A stretch of DNA of 64,000 nt from Neofusicoccum parvum (lineage: Eukaryota; Ascomycota; Dothideomycetes; Botryosphaeriales; Botryosphaeriaceae), in NCBI GenBank assembly GCA_020912385.1, contig CP087213.1, positions 1,860,001-1,924,000 on the forward strand, written 5' to 3'. This document shows, piece after piece, positions 1 to 11,460 of the stretch; the first letter of the stretch is position 1, and each line of letters opens with the position of its first letter. The notes beneath the pieces were generated by a model that searched no databases, was not told where the DNA came from, and saw only the letters and a list, made by a program, of their open reading frames with translations. A program made the position numbers and the translations under genes.

Positions 1-156
1 GAGGCTGGATCTGTTTGGGTGAATACGCATTTCGAACTGGCGCCGAATGTGCCGTTTGGCGGTCACAAGTGGAGTGGAATGGGCATGGAGTGGGGTGTTG
101 TCGGTATGAAGGGCTGGTGCTACACACAGTCGATGTGGACGAGGAAGGCGCTTTGA
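1..156 (+). CDS. Aldehyde dehydrogenase, C-terminal end (partial)
   Basis: Frame 1 is open from the first base to TGA at 154-156 and gives the last 51 residues of an NAD(P)-dependent aldehyde dehydrogenase (PF00171). The family's C-terminal signature is visible: GSVWVNTH, then PNVPFGGHKWSGMGMEWG, then GMKGWCYTQSMW. In this family that segment follows the catalytic Cys domain and carries the conserved PFGG-K-SG motif near the cofactor and oligomer contacts. The catalytic Cys and Glu lie outside the window, so the subfamily and substrate cannot be assigned. It would convert an aldehyde to the acid. It is convergent with the hydrolase that ends at 402. Confidence 0.85.
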   Translation, partial: EAGSVWVNTHFELAPNVPFGGHKWSGMGMEWGVVGMKGWCYTQSMWTRKAL

Positions 157-401
157 GTAGGCAAGTAATTGTTGGCTTACTGGGGACAGGAGTGAAATTA
201 GCTAAAAGAGAAAAGTAAAAATAATCCAATTATAAGTTCATCACAACGTCGAGGATCAACAGGGCCCACGCCATAAACCCATTAGCCGTCAGATGCTTCG
301 GGAGAATCAAAGGTCGTCTATATCATTACCATGGATTTGTCCTGAGCCCGAAGTTCTTCATACAGGCCACTCCCAATCTACCGTTCTCATCTCAATTCTG
401 T

Positions 402-1456
402 TCAAATCTTCCCAACAAGCCAATCCAAAGCCTCCACAACCGGACCGTCAAACAGCGCATCACCTTCCTTCAGTGCCATATCGAACACATGCGCCGCCCC
501 CTCCACTTTAATCAACTTCACCTCCCCACCGGCTTCCCGCAACTCTTTCTCCGCCCTTTCTGCCAGCTCAAACGGTGCGAATACATCCGCCGTCCCATGC
601 ACAAAGCACGTCGGCGGCCACTTCTTCCCTTCCGCCTTGCCCGCAAACCCTCTCGTCGCCTCCACCGCCGCCACATCCTCCGCACGCACCTCCCCAACAC
701 TCCCGCTCCCCTCGCCCCACCCCCAACTCTTGGACTCCGGTCCAGCAATACAGGCCCTGTACAACCACCCCCTCTTAATCGCCCCAATCATCCACGCCGA
801 CCTCGGCGTCTTCAGATCCGGCTTCCCATCCACGAACATCGGCGGCGCCTCCGTCGGCGCCTCCTCGTCCTCATACACCTTCATCACCAACTCCCTCGGC
901 GCATCCGGCACGCCCGCAAACCCCGCGAACGGCCTCGCCCAAAACGCCTCATCCAGGTACTTCACGCCGTAGAAATCCAAAATCGCGCTCGGCGGGTCAG
1001 GCTCGTTCCCCTACACCTCCATCAGCAACCACACACAACCCCCCAAAGAGAGAAGAAAAGAAAAAAACTCACCAACTCCAGCGCCAGCATCCCCCCAGCA
1101 CTATACCCCACAACCCCCACCCGCCGCCCGTCAGCCCGCACGCCCCTCTCCGCCAGCGCCGCCGGCAGCCCCGCCCGCGCCCACGCCAGCGCCGCCCGCG
1201 CGTCCGCGACGGGACCGCCGCCCAGCGTCGTCGTCGGGCACAGCCGGTACGCCGGGCACGCGACGACGGCGCCGCGCGCGGAGGTTAGGTGCGTGATCTG
1301 CGCGGGCGGGATCATGGCCGGAGAGCCGGACGCGAAGCCGCCGGCGTGGAGGAGCAGGATGATGGGTTTGGGCGGGCCGCCCGGGGAGTAGTGGACTGAG
1401 GCGGGGAGGGGCGTGCCGGTGGGGGAGGGGGCGTAGGGGAGGGTTAGGGTTTGCAT
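402..1456 (-). CDS. Alpha/beta hydrolase fold-3 (HSL-like esterase)
   Basis: Two exons on the minus strand, 1456-1073 and 1010-402, joined across a 62 nt GTGAGT...TAG intron in phase 0; 330 aa from ATG at 1456. An oxyanion-hole motif appears as LLLHAGGF (HAGG in place of the usual HGGG) near residue 37. The nucleophile elbow is GYSAGG with Ser119. The acid is probably Asp270 in HGTADVF and the base His302 in GAAHVFD, so the catalytic triad is complete and spaced as in hormone-sensitive-lipase-type esterases (Abhydrolase_3). It has no signal peptide, so it is probably a cytosolic carboxylesterase acting on small acyl or acetyl esters. The substrate is unknown. The start is the only ATG before the HAGG strand. 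Confidence 0.87.
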
Positions 1457-2643
1457 GGCTGGCTTTTGTGGTGGGGGTCTGGGGTTGCGGGATGGGAGGG
1501 GCGGTGGTGCGAGATGAGGAGGACGGTGTTGCGGGACTGATAAGACGGGGCGGCGAGTGCTTTATTTAAGCGTTGTTCAAGCCTCGCGGGGCCTAAAGCT
1601 TGATGGCTGATGCAGGGAATAGCAGTGCTGTTGGAATGGCGCCAGGCTGGCGCCGTGAGTGGCTGGCAAGCGTGCTGACAGGAGTGGGAGCCTGGCTAAC
1701 AAGCCGCCGGACGGGTTTAGCAAAACCCGGCCCCCACAGCACCTCGCCCTTCGCTCTCCGCCAGAGACCGAGCAGTTACTGCATGACACACTGCCAATTT
1801 CGTGCAAATGCACACTTGATGGTAGATTCTCGTAACAACGCTTTCGGAAACGGGGTTTCCATTCCGAGCACAGCACTGAAAATCCCTACATCTACTGCTT
1901 AAACCCCGCCTGGCCTGACTTTATACTCTGACATTTAAATGGAACGGCAGGAAATACAGAAAGCGAGTCAATAAGATGGGAGCACAAAGGCAGGTAATAT
2001 AGAGGTAAAAATAGGTCTTTAAAAAGTGGGTGACTTCTTCATAGAAGTAATTCGTTAAGCACAAGTGCACAGCTTGGAAAAATGTGCGTGCAGGGTGTTA
2101 AAAGTAGACATTAAGTCCGAGTAAGAGAATTCGGCCATCTCTACTGAATTTATAGGGTTGGCAATACTTTCTACCCATTTCGCACAGACAAGATACAGGA
2201 AGAGCGCTTAGCCGGCCAAGGGCGGGGTTTTTTTTTCTGTCAAAAATAAAAATATGACGTCCGTTTGACATGCTGATGATTGACACTGTAGTTCAGCCGC
2301 GTGGCATTCCTCTTGCACTCTAATCACGAAGTGTTGCATATATTTACAAGTTGCTAGAGATCTGAATTCGACAGGGATATACGCAATATCACTGAAAGTG
2401 AGGCTGCTGAGCGCTGGTGCCTACTGGGTCCACTGAGAGTGGGGCAGTGCTTTGCTGGCAACGTGGCTGAGTTTGGACATAAAATTCAACGAAGCTTCTT
2501 CCTTCAACTCAGAAAGCTATCGAAAATCTCGCTTAAACAACCATTTGACAAGATTAATATCATTAGTTTTCATTATATTTGACAATTCTTTCAGAACCGG
2601 CCTACCCCTTTCCATCTCCGCAGCGAGTTTTGCACTCGTCCGG
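1457..2643. other. Intergenic region, no gene seen
   Basis: About 1.2 kb between divergent genes. The part next to the hydrolase is GC-rich; from about 1900 it becomes clearly AT-richer, and this continues into the HET gene. Short open frames here carry no recognisable motif. It presumably holds both promoters. Confidence 0.5.
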
Positions 2644-4337
2644 ATGAGCGACAGCCACAGCACGGTCATCTTTAAGGAGTCTTATCAGTATTCTCAATTA
2701 TCAGAAGAATTCAAAGAGTTTCGCGTCCTTCATCTTCATCCCGGACACCGCGAGGAAAATCTTCGATGCGACATCCTGCACGCCCGTCTGGACGAGGAAC
2801 CTCTGATTGAATATGAGGCTCTGTCGTATGTTTGGGGCCCCAAAAGGGACCACGAGAGTCGGAGGATCCTCTGCGCATCTACAGGAGCATACTTGAAAGT
2901 CTCAATGAGTTGCTTTCTTGCTTTGACAGATTTACGCAGGCCAGCCAAGAAGAGAGCCTTGTGGATCGATGCAATTTGCATAGATCAAAAGTCCGACGAG
3001 GAGAAAACGTTTCAAGTACGACTCATGAAGGACATCTACCAGCACGCGTCTCGAGTTCTTATCAAGCCCGACATTACACCTCTCAAGGACGTCGACCAAG
3101 CAGCCATCATATTCTTTATCAATATCCGCCGAGCGTCACATGCCAAGAAACAATTTCAAGAACCACCATTACCAAGACGTCTGAGAGAATACGAATTTCC
3201 ATCTCCTGATGATAATTCCTGCGTGCTTCGGATTTTAGAATTCGTGAACAGAACACACTGGTTCACGCGTACATGGGTTGTGCAGGAAGCTGCTGTTGCA
3301 AAGGAGACAATTCTGCTCATCAATAAGGATGCAGAGATCCCCTGGAAGAACTTCGCGCAGCTGGGAGGTTACCCTCGTTAAACGTGAGGGGGGTCATCCG
3401 TATGGTCTTGGACTTGCATTCAGCGTTACGGCATCAAGCGAAGATGACCTTGCTGCAACTCATGCGCCTCACGAAGATGACGAAGGCAACCGATCCACGA
3501 GACAAGTTTTTCGCCCTCATTGGAATTGCTTCCGATAAATACGTATACGAGAAGGCCATCAACTACAAGACTCAAACAAACACGGTGTTTGTGAGAATGA
3601 CCCGGACATTTCTCACCAGAACGGGTAATCTGGACATACTTGCTACGTCATGCGGCATCACAAAGGAACACCCCGGTCTCCCAACATGGGTAGCTGGGTG
3701 GCTACAATATGACCCTAGATATCAAGAGATTGTCAATCACTTGGATTCTCGAACAAACCATAAGGCATGTGGCAACGTCCAGGCTGTTTTCGAAGATGTC
3801 TTAGGGGATTCTCTCATACTTTCTGTCCGCGGAATAATCTTTGATTCCGTTCAGGAACATCTACCCCACACGGCGAAGAAATTCAAATCAGTCTTGAATT
3901 GGGTTTCAAAGAAAAAACACGGCTATTTGGTTCCGGAAATGGAGGTGCTAAAGGTTTTTGTTTGCGGAAATACTTAAGATTACACTGCCAAGGAAATGCA
4001 CGCTTATCGAGAGATGCTTTCCATCTTTTTAAGGTATAGAAATATCGAAGAAAGCCCCTTCACTAAAGATATGTGGTGGTCGATCTTTGACCGCTACTCT
4101 TCCTCTCGGGTTTTTATGATAACAAAGAGAGGTCATTTCGGGCTCGCTCCCTCATCGATAGCTGAGGATGATTTGATTTGCGTTCTTGCTGGATGTTCTA
4201 TTCCTTTCATCCTGCGTAAAGTACCAGATAGGGAAGGAAAGTATCAGTTGATTGGGGAGTGTTACATACAGGAGATCATGAAGGGAGAAGCTATGGAGGG
4301 CCAACAAGAGAAGTTGCAAACTTTACATATCATGTAA
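2644..4337 (+). CDS. HET (heterokaryon incompatibility) domain protein, probably interrupted
   Basis: A typical fungal HET-domain protein (PF06985), the class acting in non-self recognition and cell death. Exon 1 is 2644-3367; a 56 nt intron at 3368-3423 restores phase; exon 2 runs from 3424. HET landmarks occur in order: IEYEALSYVWG, ALWIDAICIDQ, RTWVVQEAAVAKE and ATDPRDKFFALIGIA. The C-terminal block is also present: RVFMITKRGHFGLAP, then DLICVLAGCSIPFILRKV, then YIQEIMKGEA. One in-frame TAA (3975-3977) separates the main body from that block. It could be a CAA-to-TAA nonsense change, leaving a non-functional or truncated allele. Alternatively a weak 48 nt intron (3945-3992) removes it in frame. 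I favour the nonsense mutation because the intervening residues fit the family. ATG 2644 is the first Met before the HET block. Confidence 0.82.
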
Positions 4338-4940
4338 GGAGTTATCCTATATTTCCTTTACCTTTCGTCCAGGAACCACCTGGTCTCTTATCTTCATAGA
4401 GCTTACTCGACTTCATCAACTCAACAATTGGACTTTCGACAAGACGCATTCGGCCAGAACTGTTTTTGATTTAAACACATGACCCAATGATTTGATTCTT
4501 CCCTTACACGGGCAAAAGCCGTCATGTAAAGGTTAAGTTCTTGGCTACAGGTTACAGCTGTCACCTTTGTGGTCCAGACCAGTCGCCTAAAATGCAGTCT
4601 CAACTAATAATTCGCTGTATGGTAATTGCTAACTCAGCCACCCGGTAGTCGAAGCCAACTGATAATGACCTCGTATTAATTAACAATCCAGCAAAGCGGC
4701 GGGCTGTGGTATAATATTATCCCGCGGGGGAGCATGGCCCATGGGATGAGGTATATAGAGGGAAAGAGAAGTCAAAGGGGCAAGAGGATGCGATGAAAAG
4801 TTTTGTAACCATCCCGTGTCAGCGAAGAAATATGCACTGGAAAAGAGCGCATCCAAGATTGAGGCGAATCTCCCATCATTGATTTCACAAATGTAGACAT
4901 GAAAACACCGCTAAACTCCAAGTAGAGGATGCATACAGCA
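4338..4940. other. Intergenic region between convergent genes
   Basis: About 600 bp of AT-richer sequence between the ends of the HET gene and the FAD oxidase. It would hold both 3' UTRs. A short inverted repeat (GCGGG...CCCGC) flanks an ATAATATTAT palindrome near 4698-4726. I saw nothing else. Confidence 0.45.
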
Positions 4941-6649
4941 CTACGACACGCCGATGATTTCGCCGACGACACTCTTGAAGATGCCGTTGGGGTCAAACTG
5001 CTCGCGCACCGCCTTGAAGCGGGCCAGATGGTCCGGATCGAGGTTCTTGACCGCCTGCTCGAACACGTCGCGCGTGTTCTTCGTCCAATGCGGGCGGCAC
5101 GGAAACTCGTCGATGAGCGCCGTCGCCAGGTTGTGATCTGCTCCGAGTCAGCGCTGCCACACTCGCACCAGACAAGCTCAAACTCACAGAACGGCTCGTT
5201 GAATCTCAGCCCATCGCCAACCGTCGGCTTGAAGCTCGGGAAGTCGAACATGATGGCGCCCTTGCTCCAGTCCGCGCCGTCGGCTGTGTCGTACGTCACC
5301 TGGCCGAGCAGGTCGAAGTACGCCTTCCCGAACTTGATGTTGATCCCGCTGCGGTACGTGCTGGTCATCACAATCCCCTTGGCGGCCTCGTCGTCGAACG
5401 CCTTGCGCACCCGCTTCAGCACCGCGTTCGCCTGCGTGACCGGGAACGCCAGCTCCAGCGTCAATCCTCTTAACCCGAAGTCCCATTCGGTGCCGTAGCC
5501 CGGGTACAGACCGCCGATCAGCACGTCATAGTTCCAGCCGTAGACGGGCCAGCTGAGGATGGCCGAATCCGTCGTCTTCTCGCGGAAGTTGGGCGCGGAC
5601 CAGAGGGAGAAGAAGAGTGTTTCTGCTGCGATGTTGGACGTGGCGAGGTACTTGCCCGAGTTGAGAAGACCAGCGGCGATGTCGGCTTCGGCTTTGGTGA
5701 CGGAGAAGGTGGACTGGAAGCCCTCTTGCTCGGAGAAGTTGGCCGGGACGGGGTCGTAGTAGCGGTAGTGGAATTTGCGGAGGAAGGGCCACCACTAGCG
5801 GAGAAGACGAACATGTTAGCTTGTTGTGAGACGGCCGCTGCTGAGGAGATGCAAGACTCACCCAGAAGTTGGCCGTGGCGTACGGGCTAATCAGACCATA
5901 GATATCACCATCAAGCACCTCATCCTCCAGCAAACTACACCATGTCAGCAAACCTACCCACTCCCAAAACCCCAGAGCACAACTTACATATCCTGCTTCG
6001 CATATACCTTGAAATCTGGATACACCCTAAACTTCATCCGCACAATCACGCCCAACAATCCCAAACTCGTGCTCGCCGCCAGCCACTCCTCACCCGTCCC
6101 ATCCCCCCTCTCCACCACCCTGATTTCCCCGGTCCCATCCACGATGTGGATCTCCTCCGCGCCGGCCGCCACCATCGAGTCCTCCCTGAGCGAGCTGCGA
6201 TGGGCGCCCATGGCGACGCTCCCGGCGAGCGTGATGTTCCAGTTGACGAGGGTGTAGCCGACGCTGGCGCCGCGGGCGTGCAGCCACTCGGCCAGCTGGA
6301 AGAAGGTCACGCCGGCCTCGATCATGACGGTGCCGCGGTCGGCGCCGGCCGGCAGGTCGAGGTCATAGATGGCGTTGACGTACTCGGTGCGCACCACCAC
6401 CGTCGACGACGTGTTGGACGCGCACATCGTGTCGTACCACATGTGCCCCTTGCCCGAGGCCCGCACCGGCGTGCCCGACGACGCCGCGTCCCGGACGAGC
6501 GACTGGATCTCGGCGACCGAGGTGGCGTTGACCATGGAGGCGACGTCGTTGCAGGCCGGGTGGCCGGGCCCGTCGAAGGTGTTGTAGGGGAAGGCGGTGG
6601 CGGTGGTGGCGAGGAGGGCTGCCGGGAGAAGGCGTTTGAGGAGGGCCAT
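4941..6649 (-). CDS. Secreted FAD-linked oxidoreductase, GULO/ALO family
   Basis: Four exons on the minus strand: 6649-5988, 5934-5862, 5794-5188 and 5137-4941. Introns of 53, 67 and 50 nt all have GTAAGT or GTGAGT donors and consistent phases; 512 aa. The N-terminus (MALLKRLLPAALLATTATAF) is a signal peptide. The FAD-binding PCMH domain follows, with VRASGKGHMW and LAGSVAMGAHRSS. The C-terminal half has the sugar-1,4-lactone oxidase features RPHWTKNTRDVF and FDPNGIFKSVVG. The family oxidises lactones or related polyols, passing electrons to O2. The secretion signal sets it apart from mitochondrial ALO, so the substrate may be extracellular. The exact reaction is not determinable here. Confidence 0.87.
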
Positions 6650-7874
6650 GGTTGGGGGAGGTCGTGATGTGGAAGGCTAGAAGGCAAAGGGAAAGAAGGG
6701 TGGAGGGGACTGACGTTCGGAGAGCGTCGGTGAGGAGGGGAGAGGAGGGCGAGGAAAAGCGTTTCTGCACCCACGGCGTCTGCTGTTTATGTAGAAAGGT
6801 AGGGTTTGAGTATGGGCATGGCTACTCGCATGGCTGAGCCGCGTTCATCATTGTCACACCCGGGCGGCGTGCACGCGCGAGGTGCAGCCCGAGGTCTGTC
6901 TTTCCTTTCTTTTTTGCTCTTGGAGTAACCATCCTGCATGCCAACCGCCCGCGCTCTTTTGCCATGTGAACGCCCATGGCGCAGTGCATTTGACGTGGCC
7001 AGGACGCGGTGCATGTTTTTTCCTCCGCGCAAGCGAACGTCGGACGTTGGCTGCAGGGCGACATGGGTCGAAAAGAGGCCTGGCAGGTCGATCGTGATAT
7101 TAACTCCCCGGACGCCGCCGCTTGGCAGCGCCGCGGGGAACCCTGTCGTCCAACGGCGTTGGCCAGAAAGCTGTCAGAAAGGAGAAGGTGGGAATATTTG
7201 TTCCGAAAAGTACGTGACCGGCCGGTTAAGTGCGCCTGTTATAGCAAACGCGCCAGCCGGCCATTGGCTGCATGTTTCTGCGGGACCTGCGTCAGACGAT
7301 CTGCTTGCTTACCACCTTGGTTAAACAGAAAACCACTCGCACAAACATGACTACATTCAGCATGGCGTCGTCTTGGACTGCTGCACCGCAGAGCGTCACA
7401 TCATCTCGTATACATTCGGCGTTCTGCATACTTATCCAGGAAAAAAGGAAGAGAACCGCCCTGGTAATATACATTCAAAGGGAGCTGCTATAAGTGAAGA
7501 AACAAGGCCACTTCCAGTAAAAGACCCGTCGTTGTGAGAATGGCGGCCCCGCGTTTTCGGTCCAGAGCTCAGCTGGCAGCACGGTGCCTCGAAGCTTTTT
7601 TCGTAGATCGAATTTTGATGCAATAAGGGAAGAAAAGCAGACCGGACCCATTAACGACCCATGAACTGAACGGAGAGCAGACGAAATCGGAGCAGTGGGG
7701 GACGGAGGCAAGCATTTTCCACCGCCCTCGAGCGAAAACAAAAATGTCGAAATCAGCATCCCTCAGAGATCGGAGTTTGTGTGGACCTCCATTGGATGAC
7801 GCGTGAAGCCCAGCACAAAAATTGGGCAGCAGGGAGAAGCTCCGCCAAGAGGAGAGTCGGAGAAGATCGACAGC
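6650..7874. other. Intergenic region, oxidase promoter and HRP1 3' flank
   Basis: About 1.2 kb between the start of the oxidase and the end of HRP1. Open frames are short and motif-free. The right part (7500-7870) is probably the HRP1 3' UTR. No RNA gene was recognised. Confidence 0.45.
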
Positions 7875-10800
7875 TTAGCCGTTCCTCGCGTACGGGTGGA
7901 ATCCTCTGTGCGAACCCCGGCCGCCTCCACGGTAGTTTGCGCCCGGCTTGCCTGCGTTCTTAGGACCGGTAGGAGCGTTTGCAGGAGCGTTGCTCGGCTG
8001 GACAGGCGGTGTAGTCCCACCGCCGCTGCCACCGCTGCTACCACCACCACCACCGCCGCCGCCGCCACGACCCATACCTCCTCCCCTCTGCGGGCCGTAT
8101 CCGCCTCTTCCCCCAAAGCCACCGCGGCCAGCACCGCCCTGCGGACCGTTGGCCGGCATGTTAGGCGCCGGGACATCGTCGTACATGCCCTCCCAGCTGG
8201 TCGGGCCGCCCTGGTTGAAGCCGCCCTGACCATACGCACCTTGCTGCATGCGGCGTGCCTGCTGCTGCTGCTCGTACTTCTGTTGCTCAAAAGCGAGCTG
8301 CTCCTGTGCATTGAAGCCAGGGCGGTTGGCCGCAGCCGCAGCTGCAGCCATCATATTTGCGTTTCCGGGCCCGCCTTGGAATCCCCCAGGCCCCATGGCG
8401 CCAGGACCCATCTGGCCAGCGGCTTGCTGCATCTGCTGCTGCATCATAGCAGGGCTCATGCCGTTCTGCATCGGAGTGCTAGGAGGAACCGGGCTGCCGG
8501 TGGGAGACATGCTGTTGCCGGCTCTCATCTGGTTCATGGCCATCATCTGCTGCATCATCTGCGGGTTCATCTGCCCACCACCCATCATAGGGTTTTGCAT
8601 GCCAACACCTGGCCCCTGCATGCTTGCGGCCATCTGCTGCTGCATCATGGCGAAGTACTGCTGCATGCGCTGCCAGTACTGTGCCATCATGGCTGGGCTC
8701 ATGCCGTTGGGCATACCCTGTCCACCCTGCTGCTGGTTTTGCTGGTTGTCGAAATTGTTGTCCCGGTTGCCGAACTTGTCGCCGCGGCGGCCGAACTTTC
8801 CACCCCTATCGTCATCACCATCTTTGAGGTTGCCACGAGGTTGCGCGCGCTTGACTTCAATTGGCTTGCCGAGAATCGCAAGTGGACCTTGAAGGCAAGC
8901 ATCGACTGCCGCCTCTCCGTCGAACGTGACGAAACCAAAGCCGCGAGGACGGCCGGTGTCCTTGTCCATCATAAGTGTTGCATCGATGACACGGCCAAAC
9001 TGCTCGAAAAAGCTCTTGAAGTCTTGCTCGGTTGCTTCCTGGCTAACACCACCGACGAAAATCTTCGCCGTCTTCTCCTGCTCTTCACGGGGAATAGCAC
9101 GCTTCGGGTCAATCTGTTTAAGATCCTCGTCAGCACTGGCGGCTCCCATCGGTTGCGAGAATTCTCTACGTACGATCTTGCCATCAAGGTAGTGCTCTTT
9201 CACCATGACAATATTGACGGTCTTGGGATCCTTGAAGGTCAGGAAACCAAAACCGCGGGAACGGCCGGTGGCTCCATCGCGCATCACCGTGCACTCAGCA
9301 ACTTCGCCAAACTGCGAGAAGTAGTCACGCAGCGATTCTGGAGCGGTGCCATGTTAGTAAGTGCTGTGGTGCGGCGCGGGGTCCGTCTTGTCTGAAAGCA
9401 CAGGCCATCACACTGGGTAACTCACGGTCCGTCGTTTCCCAGTTCAAACCTCCAATGAACATTTTCCTGCCGAGCATCTTGTCAGTACGACATCAACAGC
9501 GAACTGAGTCAAAGCAGATGCAGCCCAGAATGAACAGTTGAGCGAAGAAAGTGGGTGGATGGGCGGGTAAGCGGATCGAGTCGGTTTCGGAAAATCCAGG
9601 GTCCATCTGGCAGGAGCTGTACGACGGCGCGGAAGTAGAGCCATCGAGGACGCGTTCTTGAGCTGGCATTCCGTCCGTAGTCGTTACGCACAGGCGGCCG
9701 GTTGTCGTCTTTCTGGAAATGGAGGAGATGGAGTCGTGAATCGTCGATGTTGCTGGTCTTGGGTCGACGCCAAAGGGGTCATTTTGTCTGCCCGAAAGTA
9801 ATGTGTCGCAGACATGGCTCTTTGCTGATTGATGCTGTCCAAGGCAAACGGCATAGTCCTCAAGGCCGAGACAAAGCCCTGCTGAAGTCGATGCCGCCAC
9901 CACGTCCAATCGTCGCAAGAGCACACTGATGTTCGGCAGGAAGCGTCTGTGTTTTGCTACGAACCGAGTGCTAGGCGCCAGTAGCTTCAGTCCCCGACGA
10001 CGGAGAGTGACGCACCAGTCCCATCTACCTGCTCGAAGCTATCCTCGCTGGCTCTATGGAGATTATCTCGACAAGAAGCTACGCTCCCTAAAGGTAGCAG
10101 TTTGAGCTGATGTGCGGCTGACGACGAGCATTAAATGGTGATCGAAGTTGTTGTATACCAGTTTCCGGCGTTTCCTCAACAACGCACTTGTGATCTCTTC
10201 CCGTGATTCATCCCCAGGGATGCTGATACGTGACGCGTCCCTCAGGCGTGAATTGCGCGCGAGCTTAGCATGGTGGCCGTGCGTGGCCGATCCATTTGAC
10301 TTATGCCCGAAACCGCCCAAACCCCGTCTCAATCATTGTTCTCATTTTGCTCTTGCTTCTAACCAGCCGTTCATTCCGAGGATCCCAGGATCTGGAAAAG
10401 AGCCACAAGTGACATGCGAAGTATGCGTCTGGCTTCTCCGAGCGTCGAATATTATGACGCTGTTGCGCTTCCTTGACCCAGGTTCCCACAGCCAGAACGC
10501 ATTACCCATGACTCAGGGCTGGACACAAATCGCTTGAAATTTTGGAAATCCGGAATACCGACTCGTTCCGCTTACCTTACCTGATGTAGTGGCAGGTGGA
10601 AAAGTACGTAACGACAGAATGAATTGAAAGATGGACTTACCCGTCTTCCTTGATGCCGATGCCGCTCGAGTGTCCATTGCCGCTGGGTTGCTCCTCTTGA
10701 CCGGCGTGATGCTCGTCGCCGTTCATCCTGACATCGCCATCTCCAGCAGGAGCAGCTCCAGCGCCATTGTAGTTGAAAGCGGGCTGTTCGTTCGCAACGG

Positions 10801-10999
10801 GAATGGCGGCTGATGAAGGCTCCGGAGCAACCGGCACCGGTTGAGGAGCGGCAGCGGCGGACGACTGTGCAGCTTTGGAAGGGCCTTCGTCATTCTCGTA
10901 GCTGAAGGCGCACATGTCAGACAGAGATTTCGCGTGATCTGGAGTAGCAACGTACAGGTCGGCGAAGAGATCCTCATCGAGCTCCTCCGGTTCGGCCAT
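7875..10999 (-). CDS. HRP1: hnRNP-type RNA-binding protein Hrp1/Nab4 (two RRMs)
   Basis: Three exons on the minus strand: 10999-10641, 9466-9426 and 9337-7875; 620 aa. Intron 1 is 1174 nt, very long for this genome, but it has a GTAAGT donor, a CTGAC branch site and a CAG acceptor, and it joins GIKEDG to KMFIGGLNW in phase. RRM1 starts KMFIGGLNWETTD and has RNP1 RSRGFGFLTF. RRM2 starts KIFVGGVSQEATE and has RNP1 RPRGFGFVTF. The rest is a Met/Gln-rich low-complexity region followed by RGG/GGR repeats. In yeast, Hrp1 is cleavage factor IB: it binds the polyadenylation enhancer and shuttles to the cytoplasm with mRNA. The 41 nt second exon encodes the start of RRM1, so correct splicing is essential. 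Confidence 0.92.
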
Positions 11000-11460
11000 G
11001 TTGGGCGGAATAGTGACGGGCTGGCGAAGGTGAGGGGGGCTGGAAGGGCCGAGGTCAGCGCGCAGCTAGTCTCGCTCCGTCGGGACGACGCAGTTGCTGC
11101 GCGTGACGCGGTCGAGGACGGTGTCGCTTGCGGGCGGTCGTGCGGGACGCTGAGGCGGAGGCGGTCGACCAGAGACGCGGGATGCGGCAGAGCGTGGTGC
11201 AGTGCGATGGAGTCGAGGTGGCACGGATGGAGAGTCGGAAGTGGTGGAAGGTGGTCGTTGCGGAAGAAGAGGAGGTGTCGCGTCAGGGCAGGAGGTGCCG
11301 GGGCGTCGGCGTTTCCATCGGCGGTCGGCTCAGGTTGGGGCGGCTTGGCGGCCGCTGCGGGCGGCGAGACGAGGCCCCAGCACGCCTGGAGAGAGCAGCA
11401 GTAACAGCTCCGGTCCCAGATTCCTGCGTGACCTCTGTCACCTCACCCACCGCGCCCCAA
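11000..11460. other. Divergent promoter of HRP1 and GYP1
   Basis: About 460 bp, very GC-rich, between the HRP1 start codon and the first possible GYP1 ATG. No TATA box was seen. Frames are open on several strands because of composition, with no protein-like content. Confidence 0.5.

Noticed and set aside
7803..9395. Long plus-strand open frame antisense to HRP1
   Set aside because: It mirrors the Met/Gln/Gly low-complexity codons of HRP1; the minus strand has two complete RRMs and proper splice sites.
9493..9924. 143-codon frame within the long HRP1 intron
   Set aside because: No motif or GC3 bias, and it is interrupted relative to any splice model; treated as intron sequence.
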